DNA of 14,439 nt from Chloroflexi bacterium RBG_16_68_14 (lineage in GTDB: Bacteria > Chloroflexota > Dehalococcoidia > DSTF01 > RBG-16-68-14): positions 1 to 14,439 of the forward strand of contig MGOB01000049.1 of assembly GCA_001796995.1 (NCBI GenBank), given 5' to 3'. This document shows, in pieces, positions 8,899-14,439 of this stretch. The stretch's first letter is position 1. Each line of letters begins with the position of its first letter. The position numbers and the translations under genes are program-made. The notes below the pieces were generated by a model. It was not told the DNA's origin and made no database searches. It saw only the letters and a list, made by a program, of their open reading frames with translations.

Positions 8899-9034
8899 AA
8901 CGAATCTAGAGCCCGCCGCAGGCGGCACACGCGAGCGGTTTCCGGCCTGGCACGGATGCCGGTTCCGGTGCGCGAACGGTAACCCGTCCTGCGGCGCAGC
9001 GACGGTCACTCCGCAAGGAAGGGAGGAACATCGA
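8899..9034 (+). other. Long GC-rich 5' leader, possibly structured
   Basis: Between the promoter and the DUF5679 start there are about 136 bases without a convincing reading frame. CGCCGCAGG (8914-8922) can pair with CCTGCGGCG (8988-8996), closing a 65-base loop. Inside it an imperfect direct repeat occurs (8930-8943 and 8971-8984, 11 of 14 bases identical). No known riboswitch or ncRNA family is recognised. A regulatory leader or small RNA is possible but unproven. Confidence 0.35.
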
Positions 9035-9175
9035 ATGGAAGCGTACTGCCTTAAGTGCCGGACGAAGCGGGAGATGCGGAACCCCCAGCAGGTCACCATG
9101 AAAAACGGCAAGCCCGCTACCAAGGGCGCCTGCCCGGTCTGCGGGACCCAGATGTACCGCATCGGCAAGAGGTAA
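9035..9175 (+). CDS. DUF5679-type zinc-ribbon microprotein
   Basis: A 46-residue protein read directly from the sequence. Two CxxC pairs, YCLKC (C5 and C8) and CPVC (C33 and C36), form a zinc-ribbon-like pattern around a basic middle (MKNGKPATKG), and it ends in YRIGKR. This matches the DUF5679 family of tiny proteins found in Chloroflexota and Actinomycetota, whose function is unknown. GGGAGG (9021-9026) lies 8 bases before the ATG, a strong ribosome-binding site. The gene is a separate unit with its own promoter, long leader and terminator, which suggests high and independent expression. Confidence 0.85.
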   Translation: MEAYCLKCRTKREMRNPQQVTMKNGKPATKGACPVCGTQMYRIGKR

Positions 9176-9207
9176 TACCCCGCCCAGATCCCCGCACCAA
9201 TCACACT

Positions 9208-9236
9208 CGGGGTGGCAAAAGGCCACCCCGACGTTT
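9208..9236 (+). terminator. Intrinsic terminator after the DUF5679 gene
   Basis: CGGGGTGGC (9208-9216) pairs perfectly with GCCACCCCG (9222-9230) around AAAAG, followed shortly by TTTT (9233-9236). The stem is strong and the T-run short. It separates this gene from the inositol operon. Confidence 0.7.
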
Positions 9237-9253
9237 TGCTATTCCTCTTCTTC

Positions 9254-9271
9254 GGTAAAGTAATCTTTACT
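9254..9271. promoter_or_regulatory. Operator-like palindrome 1 upstream of ino1
   Basis: GGTAAAG-TAAT-CTTTACT: two 7-base arms around a 4-base AT-rich centre, ending one base before the -35 hexamer. It has the same arm sequence and spacing as the second palindrome downstream. A binding site for the HTH domain encoded just after it is the simplest inference. Confidence 0.6.
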
Positions 9272-9272
9272 C

Positions 9273-9301
9273 TTGACGGCCTCCACCGCCGCCTTTACAC
9301 T
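9273..9301 (+). promoter_or_regulatory. Promoter of the HTH-ino1 operon
   Basis: TTGACG (9273-9278), a 17-base spacer and TACACT (9296-9301). The predicted start of transcription is near 9308. A CTTTAC half-site (9293-9298) overlaps the -10 box, and an 18-bp palindrome lies on each side of the promoter, so repression or tuning by a local regulator is likely. Confidence 0.65.
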
Positions 9302-9307
9302 ATCTTT

Positions 9308-9325
9308 GGTAACGGAAACTTTACC
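9308..9325. promoter_or_regulatory. Operator-like palindrome 2 at the ino1 transcription start
   Basis: GGTAACG-GAAA-CTTTACC: the same 7-4-7 design and arm consensus (GGTAAAG) as palindrome 1, with one arm mismatch. Its centre is 54 bases from that of palindrome 1, about five helical turns, so dimers on both sites would face the same side of the DNA. Confidence 0.6.
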
Positions 9326-9341
9326 GTCCGGCCATGCCCAC

Positions 9342-10667
9342 ATGAAGCTCTTCGACATCCTGACTGCGCGCGGACACAAGCAGCGTTGGCTGCTGGAGCA
9401 GCTGCGAACGCGCGGGCACCGCTTCAGCGAGACGTACATCTCCCAGGTAAAGTCCGGCGCGAAGGCCCCGAGCCGCCGCTTCATGGAGGCGGTGTCCGCT
9501 GTCCTGGACGTACCCGAGGAGGAGCTGTTCGAGACCGAGACCGGCACCAAGCCGTCTCGCATCAGGAGGGAGGTTCCCATGCCTAAAACGAGAAGGCGCG
9601 GACCCATCAACGTCGCCATCATCGGCGTGGGCAACTGCGCCTCATCCCTGGTCCAGGGCGTTCACTTCTATCGCGACGCCCGCGGGGACGAGAGCATCCC
9701 CGGCCTGATGCACGTCAACTTGGGCGGCTACCACGTGAGAGACGTCAACTTCGTTGCCGCCTTCGATGTCGACGCCAACAAGGTGGGCAAGGACCTGGCG
9801 GAGGCGATCGTTACCCCGCCTAACAACACCTACCAGTTCGCGGAGGTGCCCCAGACAGGCGTCCGCGTCTCCCGCGGCATGACCCACGACGGCCTGGGGA
9901 AGTACGTGAGCGAGATCGTGCACAAGGCGCCCGGCCCCACCGATGACATCGTCGGCATCCTCAAGGACACAAACACACACGTCGTCGTCAACTACCTGCC
10001 GGTCGGTAGCGAAGAGGCCACTCGCTGGTACGTCGAGCAGGTGCTCCAGGCAGGCTGCGCTTTCATCAACTGCATGCCTGTGTTTATCGCCAGCGGCGGC
10101 TACTGGCCCAAGCGCTTCCAGGACACTGGCATCCCCATCATCGGCGACGACATCAAGTCGCAAGTCGGCGCCACCATCGTCCATCGGGTGCTCACCCGCC
10201 TCTTCCGGGATCGAGGCGTCCGCCTGGACCGCACCTACCAGCTGAACTTCGGGGGCAACACGGATTTCCTCAACATGCTGGAGCGGGAGCGGCTGGTGTC
10301 CAAGAAGATCTCCAAGACCAACGCCGTCGCCTCCCAGTTGGACTACGCGCTGCCGACGGGCGACATCCACATCGGCCCGAGCGACTACGTGCCGTGGCTG
10401 CTGGACCGCAAGTGGGCCTACATCCGGCTGGAGGGCACCACCTTCGGCAACGTGCCCCTCAACCTGGAGCTGAAGCTGGAGGTGTGGGACAGCCCCAACT
10501 CCGCCGGCGTGGTCATCGACGCCATCCGCTGCTGCAAGCTGGCCCTGGACCGGAGCATCGCAGGTTCCCTGGAGGGACCCTCCGCCTACTTCATGAAGTC
10601 GCCGCCCACGCAGTACACTGACGAGCAGGCGCGACAGATGGTGGAGGCGTTCATCGCAGGGGACTAG
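9342..10667 (+). CDS. ino1: XRE-family HTH domain fused in frame to inositol-3-phosphate synthase
   Basis: Read from the ATG at 9342 this is 441 residues. Residues 1-65 are an XRE/Cro-type helix-turn-helix domain (KQRWLLEQL at 13-21, recognition helix around SETYISQVKSG at 29-39, ending VPEEELFE). After a 14-residue linker comes a complete 362-residue bacterial Ino1, which converts glucose-6-phosphate to inositol-3-phosphate with NAD. In Ino1 numbering: NAD motif GVGNCASS (16-23), GDDIKSQVGATI (189-200), NFGGNTDF (223-230) and SKKISKT (241-247), all as in mycobacterial Ino1. No stop separates the parts, but AGGAGGGAGG precedes an ATG at 9579 that would give Ino1 alone, whereas the 9342 start has no Shine-Dalgarno. 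Either or both products may be made. The Ino1 function is near certain; the fusion is seen in sequence but its expression is inferred. Confidence 0.9.
   Translation: MKLFDILTARGHKQRWLLEQLRTRGHRFSETYISQVKSGAKAPSRRFMEAVSAVLDVPEEELFETETGTKPSRIRREVPMPKTRRRGPINVAIIGVGNCASSLVQGVHFYRDARGDESIPGLMHVNLGGYHVRDVNFVAAFDVDANKVGKDLAEAIVTPPNNTYQFAEVPQTGVRVSRGMTHDGLGKYVSEIVHKAPGPTDDIVGILKDTNTHVVVNYLPVGSEEATRWYVEQVLQAGCAFINCMPVFIASGGYWPKRFQDTGIPIIGDDIKSQVGATIVHRVLTRLFRDRGVRLDRTYQLNFGGNTDFLNMLERERLVSKKISKTNAVASQLDYALPTGDIHIGPSDYVPWLLDRKWAYIRLEGTTFGNVPLNLELKLEVWDSPNSAGVVIDAIRCCKLALDRSIAGSLEGPSAYFMKSPPTQYTDEQARQMVEAFIAGD
9564..9581 (+). promoter_or_regulatory. Strong internal ribosome-binding site and ATG for stand-alone Ino1
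   Basis: AGGAGGGAGG (9564-9573) lies 5 bases before the in-frame ATG at 9579. It is the strongest Shine-Dalgarno in the window and it decides between an HTH-Ino1 fusion and a normal-length 362-residue Ino1. Confidence 0.75.
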
Positions 10668-10670
10668 CGG

Positions 10671-11558
10671 GTGCTCGTATACTGGCTCTTCCGGCTTACC
10701 ATCCTGCTCACCAGACCGCTACCGCTCCGGCTCGGCTATCGTGTCGCCGCGGTGGTGGCGGAGATCTGTTACCACTTCTTCCACCGGCAGCGCCGCAACC
10801 TGAACGAGAACCTGGCCTGGGTACTGGGAAGCAGCGACCGGCGCCAGGTGGACGCCGTCGCCCGGCGGGCCTTCCGCAACTTCGGCAAGTTCGTTATCGA
10901 CTTCATCCACTTCCCGGTGATGAGCCGCCAGGAGGTGCGCCGCCGCCTCGTCTTCTCCCAGTGGAACGAACTGGACGAGGTGGCCAGCTCCGGTCGGGGC
11001 GTCCTCATGGTCTCCATGCACTTCGGCGTCTTCGACCTGGGGGCGGCCGCCCTCGCCGCCTACGACTACCCCGTCAACGCCATCGTCGATAACTACGGCT
11101 ACCCGAAGCTGAACGAGCTGGTGCACAGCTCCCGGGAGAAGCTGGGGATGAATGTGATCCCCATGGACCGGGTGGGCCCCCGGGTCTTCCGCGCCCTGAA
11201 GCGCGGGGAGATCCTTGCCCTCCTCATCGACGTGCCCGCGCCCGACCAGACCGTCGTCGTCGACTTCCTCGGCGCGCCGGCGGAGGTCTCGTCGGTGCCG
11301 GCGCGCATCGCCCTCCGCACCGGGGCGTGGGTGGTGCCGGCCATGATCCTGCGCGGGCCCCAGGACGATACGCTGATCCGCCCCATCCTGGACGTGCGCA
11401 CCGCCCGCTACGAGCCGACGGGCGACGAGGAGCGGGACGTACACGCCCTTACAACGCTCATCATGCAGGCCATCGAGCCGTTCATCCGGGAGCACCCGGA
11501 GCAGTGGTTCATTTTCCGGCGCATGTGGCCGAGCGGGTCGGCTGGGCAGCGCAGGTGA
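10671..11558 (+). CDS. Lysophospholipid-type acyltransferase (LpxL/PatA-like), first copy
   Basis: A 295-residue membrane-associated acyltransferase of the HtrB/LpxL-like LPLAT superfamily, which includes lipid A late acyltransferases and mycobacterial PatA (which acylates phosphatidylinositol mannosides). Seen: an N-terminal hydrophobic segment (about 4-34), RRNLNENL at 41-48, the catalytic HX4D motif (H117, D122 in MHFGVFD), ALLIDVPAPDQ at 183-193, and the family C-terminal block HPEQWFIFRRMW. The start is GTG at 10671, 3 bases after ino1, with AGGGGA overlapping the ino1 end, so it is cotranscribed. A role in acylating an inositol lipid is inferred from context; the acceptor is not known. 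Confidence 0.85.
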   Translation: MLVYWLFRLTILLTRPLPLRLGYRVAAVVAEICYHFFHRQRRNLNENLAWVLGSSDRRQVDAVARRAFRNFGKFVIDFIHFPVMSRQEVRRRLVFSQWNELDEVASSGRGVLMVSMHFGVFDLGAAALAAYDYPVNAIVDNYGYPKLNELVHSSREKLGMNVIPMDRVGPRVFRALKRGEILALLIDVPAPDQTVVVDFLGAPAEVSSVPARIALRTGAWVVPAMILRGPQDDTLIRPILDVRTARYEPTGDEERDVHALTTLIMQAIEPFIREHPEQWFIFRRMWPSGSAGQRR

Positions 11559-11561
11559 CAG

Positions 11562-12725
11562 ATGGAGCAAAGCACTAGCCGGATCCTCACGACCCACGCA
11601 GGGAGCCTCCCACGCAGCAAGGAGCTCGTGGGGCTCATGGTGGCGCTCAGCCGGCGGGAGGAGGTTGACCTCTCGGCCCTCTCACGTGAGATCGAGGAGG
11701 GCACCCGACGCGTGGTGCGCCGGCAGCTCGACGTGGGGATCGATGTGGGCAACAACGGCGAACAAGGGCGCGAGAGCTTCTTCACCTACGTCCAGCACCG
11801 GCTGAGCGGCTACGGAGGCGAAAGCGAGCGGGCCATCCCCCGCGACATCACAGCCTTCCCCACGTATCTGGAGCTGCGGCTGCCCGACTTCTCGCGCACG
11901 ATGGTGAACCTCCTCCGCGCGCCAAAGGCGGTGGCGCCGGTGCGCCACGCTGGCCCGCGGCCCATCGAGGAGGAGTGCGCGGCCTACCGGCGCATCCTCG
12001 CCGAGCAGGAGGCGGACCTCGTCGAATCGTTCATGACCGCCGCGTCGCCCGGGATCGTCGCCGCCGCCATGCTCAACGCCCACTACCCGAGCTATGAGGA
12101 CTATGTCTTCGCCGTGGCCGAGGCGCTCCGGCCGGAATACCAGCACATCGTCTGGCAGGGATTCATCCTCCAGGTCGACTGCCCGGACCTGGCCATGGAG
12201 CGGCACACATCGTACGCCGACCGCCCGCTGGAGGACTTCCTCAGCTTCGCCGAGACGAACGTCTCAGCGCTGAACCACGCCCTGGAAGGCCTGCCGCGCG
12301 ACCGGGTGCGCATGCACGTGTGCTGGGGCAACTACGAAGGGCCGCACCACCTCGATGTCCCGCTGGAGCACATCCTGCCGCTGCTCTATCGGGCCCGCGT
12401 CTCAGCCATCATGCTGCCCTTCGCCAACCCTCGCCACGCCCACGAATGGCGCTGCTTCGAGCGGTACCCGCTGCCGAACGAGACGCTGCTCATCGCCGGC
12501 GTCATCGATACGACGACCAACTACGTGGAGCATCCGGAGACGGTCGCAGAACGGATCGAGCGGGCCGCGCAGGCCGTCGGGGACCCGACACGGGTGCTGG
12601 CGGGGACCGACTGCGGCTTCGACACGGCGGCTGGCCTGGGCGAGGTGGCGGAGGAGGTCGTCTGGCAGAAGCTCCAGTCCCTCCGGGAGGGGGCGGCGCT
12701 GGCGACCCGCCGCCTCTACGGGTGA
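11562..12725 (+). CDS. MetE C-terminal-like (cobalamin-independent methionine synthase family) protein
   Basis: A 387-residue protein of the UROD/MetE-like TIM-barrel superfamily, similar to the catalytic C-terminal half of MetE, which moves a methyl group from methyl-folate to a thiol. It begins with the typical TTHAGSLPRS (10-19). Zinc-ligand candidates are H252 and C254 (MHVCWGNYEG) and C351 (GTDCGFDT), matching the HxC...C pattern of MetE; E295 may be the glutamate ligand. The N-terminal half of full MetE is absent, as in many archaeal and environmental short forms that use other methyl donors or thiols. It begins 3 bases after acyltransferase 1, whose stop overlaps its AGGTGA site, and is followed by a second acyltransferase. 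The real substrate is unknown. Confidence 0.82.
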   Translation: MEQSTSRILTTHAGSLPRSKELVGLMVALSRREEVDLSALSREIEEGTRRVVRRQLDVGIDVGNNGEQGRESFFTYVQHRLSGYGGESERAIPRDITAFPTYLELRLPDFSRTMVNLLRAPKAVAPVRHAGPRPIEEECAAYRRILAEQEADLVESFMTAASPGIVAAAMLNAHYPSYEDYVFAVAEALRPEYQHIVWQGFILQVDCPDLAMERHTSYADRPLEDFLSFAETNVSALNHALEGLPRDRVRMHVCWGNYEGPHHLDVPLEHILPLLYRARVSAIMLPFANPRHAHEWRCFERYPLPNETLLIAGVIDTTTNYVEHPETVAERIERAAQAVGDPTRVLAGTDCGFDTAAGLGEVAEEVVWQKLQSLREGAALATRRLYG

Positions 12726-12734
12726 GAGCTGCCC

Positions 12735-13640
12735 ATGTGGAAGTACTACGTCCTGCGACTGGCATACCTGCTCCTGGGCCGGCTCTCCCTCCGCACCCTC
12801 TACGGCATCGCCAACCTCGTCGGCAGCGGCGCCTACTACTTCCGCGGCAAGGCGCGGCGGGGCGTCATCGCCAATATGCGCCAGGTGATGGGGCCGGACG
12901 CGTCGGAACGGGACGTGCGCCGGGCCGCCCGCGAGGTGTTCCGCAACGCCGCCCGCTACTATGCCGACCTGATCCACGTGACGCGCCTGGACATCCAGCA
13001 GTTTCGGGCCGAGCAGTTGGTGCTGGAAGGGCTGGAGTACCTGGAGGAGGCGCGGCGCGCCGGCCGAGGCGTCGTCTTGGTGAGCGCCCACTTCGGGTGT
13101 CCGGAGATGGCGGTCCAGGGCCTGGCCGCCGAGGGCTTCCGGGTCTTCGCCCTCACCGAGCCGCTCCGGCCGCAGGCGCTCTCCGACTTCACCCACTGGC
13201 TCCGCTCCCGGCACGGGCACGAGTACCGGACCGTGGGCTTCGGTGCCATCAAGGAGGCGATCCGGCGCCTCAAGCAGGGTGGTGTGCTGGCCATCCTCCT
13301 GGACCGGGACATCGGGGGGACCGGCGTCCCCATGCGCTTCTGCGGCGCGGAGACCCGCATCCCGGTGGGCGCCATCGACCTCGCCCTGCGCACCGGCAGC
13401 GACTTGATCCCGGCCTGGGCCTGGCGCATCGACGGCTTCCGCTTCCACGCGCGCATCGGGCCGCCCCTGGAGCTGGTGCACACCGGCAACTTCGACAAGG
13501 ACGTCTTGGCCAACGCCGAGCGCCTCCTCGCCCTCTTCGAGGGCCACCTGCGGGCCTACCCCGGCCAGTGGGCGGTGCTGGAGCCGATCTGGCCCCAGAA
13601 GGAGGACAAGTCGAAGGCGCCTTCCCGTGCGCTACAATAG
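12735..13640 (+). CDS. Lysophospholipid-type acyltransferase (LpxL/PatA-like), second copy
   Basis: A 301-residue second member of the same LPLAT superfamily as the gene at 10671. It has an N-terminal hydrophobic stretch (about 5-36), the classical HX4E motif (H119, E124 in AHFGCPE), the LLDRDIGG loop after about residue 190, and the C-terminal YPGQWAVLEPIW block. The sequence is clearly divergent from the first copy (HX4E rather than HX4D), so the pair is old or specialised, not a recent duplication. It lies 9 bases after the MetE-like gene with only a weak ribosome-binding site, so translation is probably coupled. In the PIM pathway one acyltransferase follows PimA action; two copies may place two acyl chains, which is inference. 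Confidence 0.87.
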   Translation: MWKYYVLRLAYLLLGRLSLRTLYGIANLVGSGAYYFRGKARRGVIANMRQVMGPDASERDVRRAAREVFRNAARYYADLIHVTRLDIQQFRAEQLVLEGLEYLEEARRAGRGVVLVSAHFGCPEMAVQGLAAEGFRVFALTEPLRPQALSDFTHWLRSRHGHEYRTVGFGAIKEAIRRLKQGGVLAILLDRDIGGTGVPMRFCGAETRIPVGAIDLALRTGSDLIPAWAWRIDGFRFHARIGPPLELVHTGNFDKDVLANAERLLALFEGHLRAYPGQWAVLEPIWPQKEDKSKAPSRALQ

Positions 13641-13652
13641 GGCGGAGCGCCC

Positions 13653-14402
13653 GTGGGTACCGCCGACCTCCACGTTCATACCGCCTTGGGCGACGGCATG
13701 GCAGAGATCCCGGAGCTCCTCGCCTACGTGGAGGAGCACACAGACCTCTCCGTCATCGCCGTCACCGAGCATGACGACCTGCGCGCCGCCCTGGCCGCCC
13801 GCGAGGCCTGGGCGCGCGGTCGCTACCGGTTCCAGGTGATCCCGGGCGAGGAAGTGACGGCTATTGAGGGGCACCTCCTCGCCCTCTTCATCGAGGAGCC
13901 GGTGCCCAGCCTCAGGCCGCTGGCGGACACCCTGGAGGCGGTGCACCGGCAGGGCGGCCTCTGCGTCATTCCCCATCCTATGAGCTGGCTCACCCGCAGC
14001 GTCGGCCAGCGCACCATCGAGCGCGTCCTGCGCGACGGGCGCGACGGCATCTCCTTCGACGGCATGGAGACCGCCTCCAGCCCTGCCGGGCGCGTCACCG
14101 GGGGGAAGGCGCGGCGCCTCAACCGCGAGCGCTACCACCTGGCGGAGGTGGGCGGCAGCGACGGCCACTTCCTGGAGGCGATCGGCGCCTCCCACACGCT
14201 GTTCGAGGGAAGCACCGCCGAGGACCTGCGCCAAGCGATCCTGGCGCGAACGACCATCGCCGTTGCTGAGCCCTACCCCTCGATCCGGAAGATCGGCCTC
14301 CTTCGCTTCGCGCGCCAGCAGTGGCGTGGCTTCATGGTGACGCCGCGCAAGATGGGCTGGCTGCCCACCATCGGCAGCTTCCTCCGGCGGGCCTGGCCAT
14401 GA
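13653..14402 (+). CDS. PHP-domain metal-dependent phosphoesterase-like protein
   Basis: A 249-residue PHP-family protein. Metal-binding motifs: HVH (H7, H9), TEHDD (39-42, where most relatives have T-D-H-D), GEEV (65-68), H74, HPMSW (H108), and GGSDGHF (D170, H172). Together these make a typical trinuclear metal site, so hydrolysis of a phosphoester is likely; the substrate is unknown. The C-terminal 40 residues are basic and aromatic (RQQWRGFMVTPRKMGW) and may touch the membrane. The start is GTG at 13653 with GGAG 5 bases upstream, 12 bases after acyltransferase 2. The stop overlaps the next start as ATGA, so it is coupled to the glycosyltransferase and likely works in the same glycolipid pathway, perhaps as an inositol- or sugar-phosphate phosphatase (speculative). 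Confidence 0.85.
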   Translation: MGTADLHVHTALGDGMAEIPELLAYVEEHTDLSVIAVTEHDDLRAALAAREAWARGRYRFQVIPGEEVTAIEGHLLALFIEEPVPSLRPLADTLEAVHRQGGLCVIPHPMSWLTRSVGQRTIERVLRDGRDGISFDGMETASSPAGRVTGGKARRLNRERYHLAEVGGSDGHFLEAIGASHTLFEGSTAEDLRQAILARTTIAVAEPYPSIRKIGLLRFARQQWRGFMVTPRKMGWLPTIGSFLRRAWP

Positions 14403-14439
14403 AGATCGCCCTCGTCTCCCCGTACGACTGGGTGGTCCC
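14399..14439 (+). CDS. Glycosyltransferase family 4 (PimA-like), first codons only
   Basis: Only 13 codons and part of one more are inside the window: MKIALVSPYDWVV followed by a proline codon. This is the characteristic first strand and loop of GT4 enzymes, close to the start of phosphatidylinositol mannosyltransferase PimA, where the loop is followed by GGV. The ATG overlaps the PHP stop (ATGA). Specificity cannot be judged from this fragment; the PimA-like reading leans on the Ino1 and acyltransferase neighbours. Confidence 0.7.
   Translation, partial: MKIALVSPYDWVV

Noticed and set aside
8785..8982. 65-residue open frame across the truB end and the DUF5679 promoter
   Set aside because: It overlaps truB and the near-consensus promoter, has Arg-rich random-like composition and no ribosome-binding site.
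12402..13547. 381-residue antisense open frame over the MetE-like gene and acyltransferase 2
   Set aside because: A shadow of two genes with strong catalytic motifs; no domain features.
13611..13638. Possible internal promoter (TCGAAG-N16-TACAAT) before the PHP gene
   Set aside because: The -10 is good but the -35 matches only 3 of 6 bases and it lies within the end of acyltransferase 2. Tight gene spacing favours readthrough from the operon promoter.
12320..13774. 484-residue plus-strand frame across the MetE-like, acyltransferase and PHP genes
   Set aside because: It runs over three clearly supported genes in another frame and is Arg/Pro/Gly-rich without motifs.

Overview
The window is a GC-rich bacterial chromosome segment (about two thirds G+C by eye) that is almost fully coding. 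It has no rRNA, tRNA, CRISPR array or transposase. A Chloroflexota bacterium (Dehalococcoidia-like) is the best guess. The reasons are a DUF5679 zinc-ribbon microprotein, a stripped-down nusA-ylxR-infB-rbfA-truB operon, and an Ino1/acyltransferase/PHP/glycosyltransferase operon outside the usual actinobacterial gene order. The assignment is inference; no phylogenetic marker was tested.

Layout. (1) Positions 1-2346 lie on the minus strand: the start of an RluD-type pseudouridine synthase, the lipoprotein signal peptidase lspA overlapping it by 4 bases, a DinB-fold protein, and a beta-hydroxyacid dehydrogenase. A 53-bp double-palindrome repeat supplies the stop codon of the dehydrogenase. (2) A divergent promoter separates these from a plus-strand phosphomannomutase/phosphoglucomutase (2424-3785). 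(3) Positions 3842-8831 hold the translation/transcription operon: promoter, leader hairpin, nusA, ylxR, infB, rbfA, truB. The usual rimP, ylxQ and ribF are missing from their expected places. (4) Positions 8864-9236 hold a 46-residue zinc-ribbon protein with its own promoter, a long leader and a terminator. (5) From 9254 to the window end is a lipid-type operon: an XRE helix-turn-helix domain continuous in frame with inositol-3-phosphate synthase, a lysophospholipid-type acyltransferase, a MetE-like protein, a second acyltransferase, a PHP-domain protein, and the first codons of a PimA-like glycosyltransferase. Its genes are 3-12 bases apart or overlap.

How the genes fit together. Ino1 makes inositol phosphate, the mutase can supply mannose-1-phosphate, the glycosyltransferase start resembles phosphatidylinositol mannosyltransferases, and the two acyltransferases could acylate the glycolipid. 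Together this suggests a phosphatidylinositol- or PIM-like lipid pathway.

The most unusual signal is at the head of that operon. The HTH domain is in frame with Ino1 with no stop between them, yet Ino1 also has a strong internal Shine-Dalgarno and ATG. Two matching 18-bp palindromes flank the promoter. This looks like a self-contained autoregulated switch that can make either an HTH-Ino1 fusion or Ino1 alone.
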